A stretch of DNA of 64,000 nt from Microglena sp. YARC (Eukaryota; Chlorophyta; Chlorophyceae; Chlamydomonadales; Chlamydomonadaceae). This document shows positions 1-8,710 of this stretch, piece by piece. The position numbers were made by a program, and so were the translations under genes. Every line of letters starts with the position of its first letter. Positions within the stretch are counted from its first letter, which is position 1. The stretch covers positions 24,489,707 through 24,553,706 of the forward strand of contig CM039463.1 in assembly GCA_022414725.1 (NCBI GenBank), given 5' to 3'. A model generated the notes under the pieces. The model ran no database searches, was not told where the DNA came from, and saw only the letters and a list, made by a program, of their open reading frames with translations.

Positions 1-648
1 CCTGCGTCGCTCGTCAACCAAGGTGGAATTGTGGCTGGCTGCACTGTGAAGGAAATCACGCTCTATCGACACCCTCTGGCTGCGCACTCTGGTGTCCAGG
101 GCGGATGTCGAGAGGTGTCTAGGCACAAGTCTGAGGCACTTTGTATCCAGGGGTTCAGACACATGCTCTGTACATCCGCATCCCACCCCTTCAGAACTGA
201 CGTTGGTCATCTTCAGGTTGTCACTGTTGAAGGCCATGTCACCATTGCCATTGGTCATGTTGAGGTTGTCACCATTGCCGTTGGTAACGTTGAGGTTATC
301 ACTGTTGAGGGCCACGTCACCATTGAGCTTGTCACCGTCGCCGTTGGTCATCTTCAGGTTGTCACCATTGAGGGCCATGTAACCATTGAGCTTGTCACCG
401 CTGCTGTTGGTCATCTTCAGGTTGTCACCATTGAGGGCCATGCAACCGCTGAGCTTGTCACCTTCCTTCTCTGAGAAGGGCCACACTTCTGAAAGCACAG
501 ATGAGTCATCCACCGCAGGTACTGGAGCTTCTACCCGGCCGCCTTCAAGTATATCAAATGCAAAATCTGTCTCTGAATAACCAGACAGATCCACCTCTGA
601 AAAATGTGCGTGCAGGGCACTCGAGATATGCTCATCCTTCACATCCGC
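1..648 (-). CDS. Exon of unrecognised acidic protein with internal 21-residue repeats, gene runs off the left edge
   Basis: On the minus strand the frame is open from 648 to the window edge, behind a good splice acceptor (pyrimidine-rich tract then CTTCTGCAG ending at 649). The predicted peptide begins ADVKDEHISSALHAHF, is rich in Asp, Glu and Ser, and then has about three units of roughly 21 residues (63 bases) built on MALNGDNLKMTN and GDKLNG between about 180 and 470. After the repeats it becomes Ser/Arg-rich. The open frame over 216 codons plus the acceptor argue for a real exon; plus-strand frames over the same bases are its antisense shadow. I do not recognise the family. No neighbouring exon could be identified upstream because 650-1850 is repeats. 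Confidence 0.6.
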
Positions 649-712
649 CTGCAGAAGTAAGGAAAGGACATTGAGGGAAGTCTAGTTAGGGAAAGCTTTT
701 GATGATAATGGT

Positions 713-795
713 GATGTTTACATTTTTCCTGGTGCCCTACTGGACTCCAAATGTGCCCTCGGCTTAATGGAGCCAAGGGGGACTTACGAACATCA
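713..795 (+). repeat. Dispersed repeat R2 (copy 1 of 3)
   Basis: A segment containing GGTGCCCTACTGGACTCCAA and ending near GGGGGACTTA recurs at 17745-17825 and 54032-54113 with about 85% identity by eye. All three copies lie beside simple repeats. It has no coding potential; the family type is unknown. Confidence 0.75.
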
Positions 796-1002
796 TGCAC
801 AAAGAAGAAAAGAAAAAGATAAAACGCTTTTACAGAAAGTTAGGGAAGGTCTCTGTCCTCGTGGTGGCTAGGGGCCATGTGTAGTAGATGCATGGGCGCA
901 AGCTTGGTTGTAGAAGTTGAAGTGCAAGCATGGGGATTATATGGTGCACATTGGCTCTGGCTACAGACATGGTGAGCTTTGTGCTGTGTGGCTAGGGGCC
1001 AT

Positions 1003-1257
1003 GGGTAGTAGATGCATGGGTAGTGGATATGCATGGGTAGTAGATGCATGGGTAGTGGAGATGCATGGGTAGTAGATGCATGGGTAGTGGAGATGCATGG
1101 GTAGTGGAGATGCATGGGTAGTGGAGATGCATGGGTAGTGGAGATGCATGGGTAGTGGAGATGCATGGGTAGTGGAGATGCATGGGTAGTGGAGATGCAT
1201 GGGTAGTGGAGATGCATGGGCAGTGGAGATGCATGGGTAGTGGAGATGCATGGGTAC
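1003..1257 (+). repeat. 17-bp minisatellite
   Basis: About 14 tandem copies of AGATGCATGGGTAGTGG with a few shortened units. The overlapping minus-strand reading frames (HYPCIST-type peptides) are repeat translations and not genes. Confidence 0.9.
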
Positions 1258-1319
1258 CACATCCGCTTGCAGAATGCAGGTCACTGTGAAAGTGAGGCAA
1301 TAGGATGGCTCAACAGTTA

Positions 1320-1840
1320 GACTCTTTGTTAGAGTGGCATTGAAGGGCCTCACATTTGTATTGCCTAACAGACAATAGTTCCTCTATCTTTGTTAGAGTT
1401 GCGGAAAAGGGCCTCACATTTCTATTGCCTACAAGACAGTAGTCTCTCTATCTTTGTTAGAGTTGCAGTTAAGGGCCCAAACCTCCATTGCCTACAAGAC
1501 AGTAGTCTCTCTATCTTTGTTAGAGTTGCAGCGAAGGGCCTCAATCCTCCATTGCCTACAAGACAGTAGTCTCTCTATCTTTGTTAGAGTTGCAGCGAAG
1601 GGCCTCAAACCTCCATTGCCTACAAGACAGTAGACTCTCTATCTTTGTTAGAGTGGCGGCGAAGGGCCTCACATTTCTATTGACTACAAGACAGTAGTCT
1701 CTCTATCTTTGTTAGAGTTGCAGCGAAGGGCCTCAAACCTCCATTGCCTACAAGACAGTAGACTCTCTATCTTTGTTAGAGTGGCGGCGAAGGGCCTCAC
1801 ACTTCCATTGCCTAAAATACAGTATTCCTTCTATCTTTAG
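1320..1840 (+). repeat. 63-bp tandem repeat, about 8 copies
   Basis: Units start with ATCTTTGTTAGAGTTGCAG, continue through AGGGCCTCA and end CAAGACAGTAG; successive starts are 63-64 bases apart (1387, 1451, 1514 and onward). No open frame crosses the array. Confidence 0.9.
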
Positions 1841-2029
1841 GCAGAGTAACCTGCAAACGAAAATTCAGTTATAAAGTATCAATAAGAATTCGAGATTCAT
1901 TTTTTCAAAACTGTGCGTACAGATAACGAAAGTAGCCGGACGGCTTCGAAAAAGTAGCCGTGACTATTTAGCAGGCTGAGGTATCGTACGTTACGGGGAT
2001 CAACCTGACAAGGCAACCCCCCTACCAGC

Positions 2030-2165
2030 CGGAAGCGGAACCAACACCTGGCAACCCCACCAACCGGAACCAGAACCGGAACCTGGCAATGCACCAACCG
2101 GAACCAAAACCAGAACCTGGCACCCCCACCAACCGGAACAGGAACCGGAACCTGGCAACCCCCAA
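2030..2165 (+). repeat. GGAACC-type degenerate tandem repeat
   Basis: Short units around CCAACCGGAACCAGAACC recur at irregular spacing, separated by CTGGCAACCCC. The minus-strand frames here are Gly/Ser/Val-rich translations of the repeat. The flanking 1841-2030 shows no recognisable gene. Confidence 0.75.
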
Positions 2166-2329
2166 AACGGAAGCGTTACTGGAATCAAGCTGACGACAAG
2201 GCAACATACCAACTAAGAATGGCCATGCTCCACCACCCACAGAATCAAGAAAGAGCTCTTGTAGGGCCGAAATATGCAGATTTGAAGAGTTGCTGGAAGA
2301 GGGACAATGTCATCTTCTGAGCTTGATCA

Positions 2330-2645
2330 TTCGATTCCATGCACCACCACCCACAGAAACTTGACAAGCCAACATTCCAACTAAGAACGGCCATGCACCA
2401 CAACTTACAGAATCAACTTCACAAGCCAACATACCAACTAAGAAAGGCCATGCACCACCACCCACAGAATCAACTTGACAAGCCAACATTCCAACTAAGA
2501 ACGGCCATGCACCACAACTTACAGAATCAACTTCACAAGCCAACATACCAACTAAGAAAGGCCATGCACCACCACCCACAGAATGAACTTCACAAGCCAA
2601 CATACCAACTAAGAACGGCCATGCACCACCACCCATTGAATGAAG
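2330..2645 (+). repeat. 57-bp tandem repeat, 5 copies
   Basis: Units contain GGCCATGCACCACCACCCAC and CCAACTAAGAA, with starts at 2391, 2448, 2505 and so on, exactly 57 bases apart. Because 57 is a multiple of three, frames stay open on both strands (114 and 116 codons); this alone is not evidence of a gene. A single related unit lies at 2218-2245. Confidence 0.85.
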
Positions 2646-2659
2646 GGAAGAGCTCTCCA

Positions 2660-3332
2660 AGGGCTGAAGGATGCAGATTTTAAGATTTGCTAGAAGCGGA
2701 AGATTTTAGCAGAGTGTGGCACAGCTTCCTGCAAGCTACCGGAACACCTAGAAGGTTCCTGTCCGCCCCGCGTCCTCCGGAACTAATCGGTCAGCCAGGC
2801 ATCTTCTACCAGCGATCTGCTGACATGAGAGCTACTAGCATCTTTTGTTTTGGCCTAGCGGCAGTCTCCGGGAGCTGTCTAGAAGCTGTTGCTGGAAGTG
2901 GCGCAACGGCACCTTCTGAGCTGGATCATTCAAAAACCAAATTGTAAAATTACAGAGCCGGCAGAAATTGTCAGCCGCTTGAGTGTCAGGTGCACACGGG
3001 CATACATAGGCCACTGCTAGTATGGGAGGTCATTGGCACCCCTGTATTTGGCTTGGAAGGGTGCATTATTGGTGAAAAGGGTACCAATAGGGTGCAGGAA
3101 AGGGTGCCAAAGAGGCAAAGACTCCCTAGATATGCAGAGCATGCAATATTTCAGCAACAATAGACCCCCGCTGACTGATGACTGATGACTGAAACATTCA
3201 CAATCAACGCATAGCCCAACTTCACTGGACTGCCACACTGCAGGCTAACCTTCTTGGTCAGACTTAAAGCAGAGAAGCTTAGGTCTCGATCGGAATACTA
3301 AAGAAGCAGGACATCCGTTCAAAGAACCCTAA
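2660..3332. other. Gene-free stretch, unique sequence
   Basis: Reading frames up to 86 codons exist but none has splice signals or recognisable motifs. The segment 2870-2900 (GGGAGCTGTCTAGAAGCTG) resembles one arm of the M1 foldback family described at 15772, so part of this stretch may be a decayed copy. Nothing else is seen. Confidence 0.4.
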
Positions 3333-3432
3333 ACCCAAAACTCGACTGCTCTTACAGTTCGTGTTCGCATGTCGCTAACCAAACTCTTCCCCCACCCCCT
3401 ACCCCCTCACCCCAGTACACCCACCCCCCCAT
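3333..3432 (-). repeat. Dispersed repeat R6 with C-rich tail (copy 1)
   Basis: The block around ACTCGACTGCTCTTACAG and TCGCTAACCAAACTC is the reverse complement of 13352-13412. In both copies it abuts a C-rich (here) or G-rich (there) simple repeat, so the simple repeat is probably part of the element. Confidence 0.7.
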
Positions 3433-3499
3433 ACACTGCAGACTAACCTTCTTGGTCTGGCTTAGAGCAGAGAAGCTTAGGCCCCGATCAGAATGTGTA

Positions 3500-3992
3500 A
3501 GAAGCATAACATCCATTGAAAGAAGCAGGGCAGGAGGGGGGCTTGGGAGCTCCTCGCAGTGCCCAATCTGTGTAATCAAACAGAAAGGAATCAGGAGCAG
3601 GACATCCATTGAAAGAAGCAGGGCAGGAGGGGGGCTTGGGAGCTCCTCGCAGTGCCCAATCTGTGTAATGAAACAGAAAGGAATCAGAAGCAGGATATCC
3701 TTCGAAAGGAGCAGGGCAGGAGGAGGACTTGGGAGCTCCTCGCAATGCCCGATCTGTGTGATGAGACAGAAAGGAATCAGTAGCGGGAGAGATGTGATAT
3801 AAGCAGGGCAGGAGGGGGGCTTGGGAGATCCTCGCAGTGCCCTATCTGTGTAATGAAACAGAAAGGAATCAGAAGCAGGGCATCCATTGAAAGAAGCAGG
3901 CCAGGAGGGGGGTCAGGGAGCTCCTCACAGCGCCCGATCTGTGTGATGAGACAGAAAGGAATCATTAGCGAATAAGATGTGATAGCATGTGC
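3500..3992 (+). repeat. 93-bp tandem repeat, 5 copies
   Basis: Units contain GCAGGGCAGGAGGGGGGCTT and TGCCCAATCTGTGTAAT; starts at 3531, 3624, 3717, 3809 and 3902. The length is a multiple of three, which keeps frames open by chance. The preceding 3240-3300 and 3437-3490 are a further duplicated segment (CTAACCTTCTTGGTC). Confidence 0.85.
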
Positions 3993-4164
3993 TAGACTAC
4001 ACACTCTCTGGACATCAAGCGCGTTATGCTCAGTTGGTGGCATGGTATAATAACCACGACAACATGTTGTAGTCCCCATGGTACACTTCATTCCTGCACC
4101 ACTGTGTCCTACAACACAAGACCTGCCATCAGGAGGGATGAACCGCAATTGGTCTCTGACAGGT

Positions 4165-4712
4165 AGATGTGAAGAGCATGCAGACAATTGATGTGAAGAG
4201 CATGCACACGACTGGTGTGAAGAGCATGCAAACGATTGATGTGAAGAGCATGCAAACGATTGATGTGAGGAGCATGCAAACGATTGATATGAGGAGCATG
4301 CAAACGATTGATATAAAGAGCATGCAAACGGTAGATGTGAAGAGCATGCAAGCGATTGATATGAAGAGCATGCAAACGATTGATATGAAGAGCATGCAAA
4401 CGGTAGATGTGAAGAGCATGCACACGATTGATGTGAAGAGCATGCACACGATTGATGTGAAGAGCATGCAAACGATTGATATGAAGAGCATGCAAACTAT
4501 TGATATGAAGAGCATGCAAACGATTGATGTGAGGAGCATGCAAACGATTGATGTGAAGAGCATGCAAACGATTGATGTGAGGAGCATGCAAACGGTAGAT
4601 GTGAAGAGCATGCAAACTATTGATGTGAAGAGCATGCAAACGGTAGATGTGAGGAGCATGCAAACTATTGATGTGAAGAGCATGCACACGATTGATGTGA
4701 AGAGCATGAACA
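4165..4712 (+). repeat. 24-bp minisatellite, about 23 copies
   Basis: The unit GATGTGAAGAGCATGCAAAC plus GATT has variants at a few positions (AAACGATT, AAACGGTA, CACGATT). With 24 = 8 codons, a plus-strand frame of 190 codons encodes KSMQTIDV repeats and minus frames encode LHALHINR-like repeats. No splice site, start context or flanking coding sequence supports expression. Confidence 0.9.
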
Positions 4713-4812
4713 GCCATGGTAGCACTGTCCAGGTAAAGTAGCAGCCCGTTCCCTACTGCTGTAAGACAGGGCTCCCTTAATACCACGCCCCGCCAGGCTT
4801 TATCATTACTTC
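4706..4812 (+). mobile_element. 3' portion of SINE family S1 (head missing)
   Basis: GTCCAGGTAAAGTAGCAGCC followed by CGTTCCCTACTGC and CTCCCTTAATACCACGCCC matches the body of the SINEs at 19738 and 62528. The tRNA-like head present in those copies is absent; the 24-bp minisatellite directly precedes it. Confidence 0.7.
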
Positions 4813-5007
4813 AGTCTGGTCTTTTCGCCAAATGCCGCTTTGGCCGAGGTAAAGCTTGTGGCTCAAATGCCAGACCATGTGACCATGTGACGTGGGCGGA
4901 CGGCTAGGATGGATCAGATAAACAGGGTCATTTCAAGAAGGAGCAAATACAGACATAGCAGGCCCTGCTCTTGATCAACAAGGTCTGGCAGTAGTCAATG
5001 ATCACTG

Positions 5008-5150
5008 TAGAACGAACTCAGGGCCCCCGTCGGCCATACGATTGTTTGGGGTTCATTTCATCAATGCTTTTTTTTTTTTAAGCCTTCCTATCACGGTTGG
5101 GCAAGTCCCTTTAGCCTATTTGGCCTACCCCTGGACTGTAACATACATGC
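5008..5150 (+). repeat. Dispersed repeat R1
   Basis: Runs from CTCAGGGCCCCCGTCGG through a T-run and CACGGTTGGGCAAGTCCC to GGCCTACCCCTGGACTGTAA. It is the most frequent dispersed unit here: more or less complete copies at 21252-21362, 37587-37722, 47866-48005 (minus), with fragments at 34005-34045, 40360-40425, 41645-41870, 44878-44935, 55124-55165 and 62385-62440. Confidence 0.8.
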
Positions 5151-5199
5151 AAGTCAAACTCGGTTCCCCTGCAGCACCAAGAAAAGGAAACTAATATCC

Positions 5200-6094
5200 A
5201 AACATCCAGGCTCACCCATACTGGGCCGGGCGTTGTTTAAAGCGGTGCAGTAAGGACACTGGGTATACAGCGCCATAGGCGAGAGGCGCCGGGCAGTATA
5301 CTACACGCTTACACGAGCTGTAAACGGCGTTTTTTCTCTCACTTAAAGCGAGTTCAAGCAACTAGTTTTTAGTAGATTGGTCTCTTTCTTAAACGCCTTC
5401 TCAGGTCAAACAGAAGTCGTTTTAGACCGCACTCATTTGGTAGGGGTAAGGTCGCTCCATCAGAGGCTTCATACCAGGGTAATTCAAAGTGCGCGCTTTT
5501 GCGCTTTTGAGCGCTGACTTTATGACCCCCTCTGCGCTTTAAGCGCAGTTTTTTGCAACCCCCTGTGGGTGCAGCAAGCAATTTTTGCGCTTTTTTCACC
5601 ACAAAGCGCAGTTTCTTTGTTTTCAAGTGCGCCAAAGCGCTGGCCAATTTGGCCATTTGAAGTACCCTCCTTCATACACAGGGTATAACCAGCGGCCTAG
5701 GCGAGATTGTAAGAGCTCTGTACCGAAGGTCTTACAGACTTGTAACAGACATTTACAGAGCCACTAATTCTCTCTGTCATTTACAGACCTTTTTAAAGAC
5801 CTTTTACATAACTCTATAAATGGTCTGTAACTGTAGCGAGTTCTGCCTAAGTCGGTAAATGGCCTGAATATTGATAGCGAGAGGCGCCGGGCAATAAGGT
5901 TGCTCTGTCAGAGGCTTCATAGCGGATTGTTGCTGGCAGGTGGCAGATTTCAAACAAGGGAGCTAAACCTCGATTTCATCTATTTTGCCTCTATCTTACC
6001 TCGGATAGGTAGGACGTCTTGGATGACTTTTTGTTGAGCCCGAAACAGGAAAGGAACATGGTGAGGTCAAGGTCTGACAACTTGCTCTGCGCAA
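5200..6094. other. Gene-free stretch with a duplicated 20-bp word
   Basis: The word GCGAGAGGCGCCGGGCA occurs at about 5279 and 5878, each near CAGAGGCTTCATA (5461 and 5910), suggesting a diverged duplication or two repeat copies. A basic 95-codon minus frame (5369-5656) is full of GCGCTTTT-type repeats and is not convincing. Confidence 0.4.
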
Positions 6095-6197
6095 GGGGCG
6101 TGGGTGGGTGGGAGGGTGGGTGGGTGGGTTGGGGTTGGGGTTGGGGTTGGGGTTGGGGTTGGGGGGTTGGGGGGTTGGGGGGTTGGGGGGTTGGGGG
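6095..6197 (+). repeat. G-rich microsatellite, left flank of the copia element
   Basis: GGTGGGTGGG grades into repeated TTGGGG and then GGGGGGTT units. The same GGGGGGTT array continues at 13133 beyond the retrotransposon, so one array was split by the insertion. Confidence 0.9.
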
Positions 6198-6521
6198 TAT
6201 CAGCATGTATAGCGGTGCTCTCACGCGTTTTATGACTTGGTGACTACTTATGTACTCCCTTAGAACTATCGGCTCTCCCGAGCCAGCTTCCCGTGGGACT
6301 GAGTCATCTTGAGATGACTCAGTGGCAGCTTCCTGTCACCTACGTCTCCGGTCTGATCTGTACCCTGTTAGGTTCCTGTCTACCGCCTCCTTTCACCACA
6401 GGTGCCCCTTTATGGGTCTCCTGTGTCTGTAACGTTATCCTTGTCTCCGTGTATAGATTGGTGCGTCTGATCCGCTGCTTTAATCTACTGTCCACTCTAC
6501 CGGAGTGATTTCAAGCTGATA
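6198..6521 (+). repeat. 5' LTR
   Basis: 324 bp, starting TATCAGC and ending GCTGATA, which are perfect inverted complements. This departs from the usual TG...CA ends. The ends are fixed by comparison with the 3' LTR and by the flanking microsatellite. Sequence directly after it (6522 on) should hold the primer-binding site; TGGGCTCCTC at 6528 is a candidate, but I cannot assign a tRNA. Confidence 0.92.
6298..6323. promoter_or_regulatory. Perfect palindrome with two TGAGTCA-type bZIP sites in the LTR
   Basis: ACTGAGTCATC and GATGACTCAGT are perfect 11-bp inverted arms around TTGA. TGA(G/C)TCA is the classic AP-1/GCN4 bZIP core, so this could be an LTR enhancer, or a hairpin in the LTR transcript. 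The identical palindrome is at 12909-12934 in the 3' LTR. Function is inferred only. Confidence 0.45.
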
Positions 6522-6558
6522 GGTTACTGGGCTCCTCATCACTACCACTGCTTTGATA

Positions 6559-8710
6559 ATGCAACTTCCGCGAGGGCCTCCTGCCGGCTTTGTGAAACTT
6601 ACCAAACTTAATGGTGTTTCATGGGCTCGTGGGATCCGCAGTGTCATTGTGAGCAATGGATGCGACCGAATCCTCCCAACGGGGGTGAAGGTTCCTCTAG
6701 ATTGGCTAGACGACTGCGCGCCAGCGGCCTCTGCTGCCGGAGAGGAGGGTCCTTCCGCCATCAAGGAAGTAACCCCCCCCCGATCAATCCTCCAACTTTA
6801 CGGTTCCTTCTCTCAATGTTCGACGCCTGTCCTCTGATGTTGAGGATGTCCTGATGAAGCTGTGTTGTGTACAGACACAGATCATCCGTTGTGCATCAGA
6901 CCCGCAGCCTTATTGCGTCCCCTTCAATTATGATGAAGACTACTTTACTACTACTGATGATGAGGAGGACTTGAAGAGTGCTACGAGTGCTGACTTCGGT
7001 GGCGTGACCCCATCTGCTGCTGCCACTCGTGTCTTTGAGACTTCCGCTGTTTCGCCGGTGTATGAGCCTGCTGATCAGCAGATGCCTAATCGAGAGCTTT
7101 CGCCTGTGTATCAGCCTCAGCCTTCGTCGGCGCCTCCCTTTGAGCCTGTTCCCCCGGCTTACCCGGAGGTGGCTAAGCCCACTTTCTTGAAGGGCTTTGC
7201 TTCTTTTTCCTCTGCATCTGCCCCCATGGAGCGTGGCCTCCCTGGCTACCACACTCGCTCTCGCGAGGCTGCTGTTTCCTCTGCACGCACCTCTGCTGCT
7301 GGTGCCTCCCTGGAACCCCCTCCGCCTCCGCCGGTGGAGCTGCCTCCTGCCCCTGGCCCTCCTCCTATGCTATATACGCGGTCATGCGAATCTTGGGAGC
7401 ATCTGCTCACTGGTGGATCTCCTCCGACTTTGAACTTGCGGGACTACCGCCTGATCAACCAGGATCGACGGGATGGTGAGTCCTTGAACCGCTCTTTGTA
7501 CGGTCGGATGGATATGCAGGCTACAATGGCAAATGTTAGTGTGAAGCTGAGGCATCGCCGAGTGATGGCTTTCTCTGAGCTTGGTACCAGGTGTCGTTCT
7601 TTTCTTGGTCCAGTCACTTCTGGGATTCTGTATCCCCCAGATCATGGTGTTTCCTTTGGTGGTACGAGGCGTAGTGATCACGAGAAGCTTGGTTATCAGT
7701 TTGTGCGAGTGCCTGTCCCTCTGTGTCCTGTTAGCCCAGATTTCGAGCTGCTTATGAGTGTTGCGAGGTCCATTCCTGTGATTAGGAACATAGACGACCA
7801 GCGCGCTCTTGACGCTGGTCTTGCTGCGGAGTATTTCATGGACATTCGTAGGTCCTTGGCTCCTGTCCCTTCTGCGATTGGAGCTGGGTCTAATACCCTC
7901 ATTCATGGTGAGTCTCGGTTTGATCCTGCACTGTTGGGGTTCAGTGCACTGCCTCTCGAACGTCAGGAGTTCATGTGTTTAACTATGATGCTCGCGAACA
8001 TGGAGGACGATATGGTCAAGGTATACCAGGACTTTGCCACCCCTCGGGATATCCTTTTGGATATCCGGAAGACGCAGTCTGATGCCCTTGCCTCTAGAGT
8101 CCCTCTCATGCGTATCGAACTTCATAATGCGCACATGGGCCCTTCTGACCGTGTCGATGATTTCTTTCGCATGGTTCGCAGTCTGTGCACTGACCTCCGC
8201 AGTGCTGGACATCCTGTCACTCAGCGCCACGCCATGGAAACCATTGTGAATGGGATCCGTTTGATCCGATTTGAATCGCTGCGGATCCAGTACGGTATGA
8301 TGTTGGCTAACAGACAGACTGTAGATTACTGGTCTTGTCTGGAGGCATATCGGTCTCTCGACATTTTGAACATTGCTCTCCCCAGGTCCGACTCCAGGCA
8401 TCCTGGTTGGTCCCGGGACGCTCCCCAGGTTCCTGCCAATGCTGCGTTTCAGCGTGGGCAGGGATCTGGTTCTCAGGGTTCTGGTTCCAACAAGCGACGT
8501 CTGGATTGCACTTGGGGCCCATGCCTCAGCAAGACGACCCACTCGGAGGATCGCTGTTTCACGAAGCATCCGCACCTGCGTAAGACCAAGCCTGGTGCAC
8601 CGGTTACCAATCCGGTGCCCATGGCCTTGGCCCTTCCAGGTGTGCTTACTCCGCGGCAGCTGGCCTCCTTGCAGGCTCAGATTGATGGGTATGCTTTGGA
8701 CAAGAAATAG
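6559..8710 (+). CDS. Gag (capsid/nucleocapsid) of the copia element, interrupted by a frameshift at a C9 tract
   Basis: Gag builds the intracellular virus-like particle of the retroelement. The N-terminal part reads in one frame from ATG 6559 and contains FVKLTKLNGVSWARGIRS, typical of the start of copia Gag. At the run of nine C (6773-6781) the coding signal moves to the next frame, which stays open to TAG at 8708; a stop (TAA, 6770) precedes it in that frame. The longest uninterrupted frame starts at ATG 6854 (618 codons). After a Pro-rich segment comes a UBN2-like region (DRVDDFFRMVRSLCTDL, near 8150). The C-terminus has C-x4-C-x5-H-x4-C (CTWGPCLSKTTHSEDRC, near 8508), an atypical zinc-knuckle-like cluster. 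The C9 shift could be mutation or a homopolymer consensus error. Confidence 0.88.

Noticed and set aside
1003..1257. Overlapping minus frames encoding HYPCIST-type repeats
   Set aside because: They exist only because a 17-bp repeat lacks stops in several frames; no flanking coding sequence or splice signals.
4165..4712. 190- to 225-codon frames and a CRISPR-like regular array
   Set aside because: Units are contiguous 24-mers with no unique spacers, so it is a minisatellite; open frames follow from the unit length being a multiple of three.
5369..5656. 95-codon basic minus frame resembling a ribosomal or histone-like protein
   Set aside because: Lys/Arg content comes from repeated GCGCTTTT words; no recognised motif.
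6130..6197. TTGGGG units as a ciliate-type telomere
   Set aside because: The tract is internal, mixes TTGGGG with TTGGGGGG and continues beyond the retrotransposon; TTTAGGG words elsewhere suggest a plant-type telomere.
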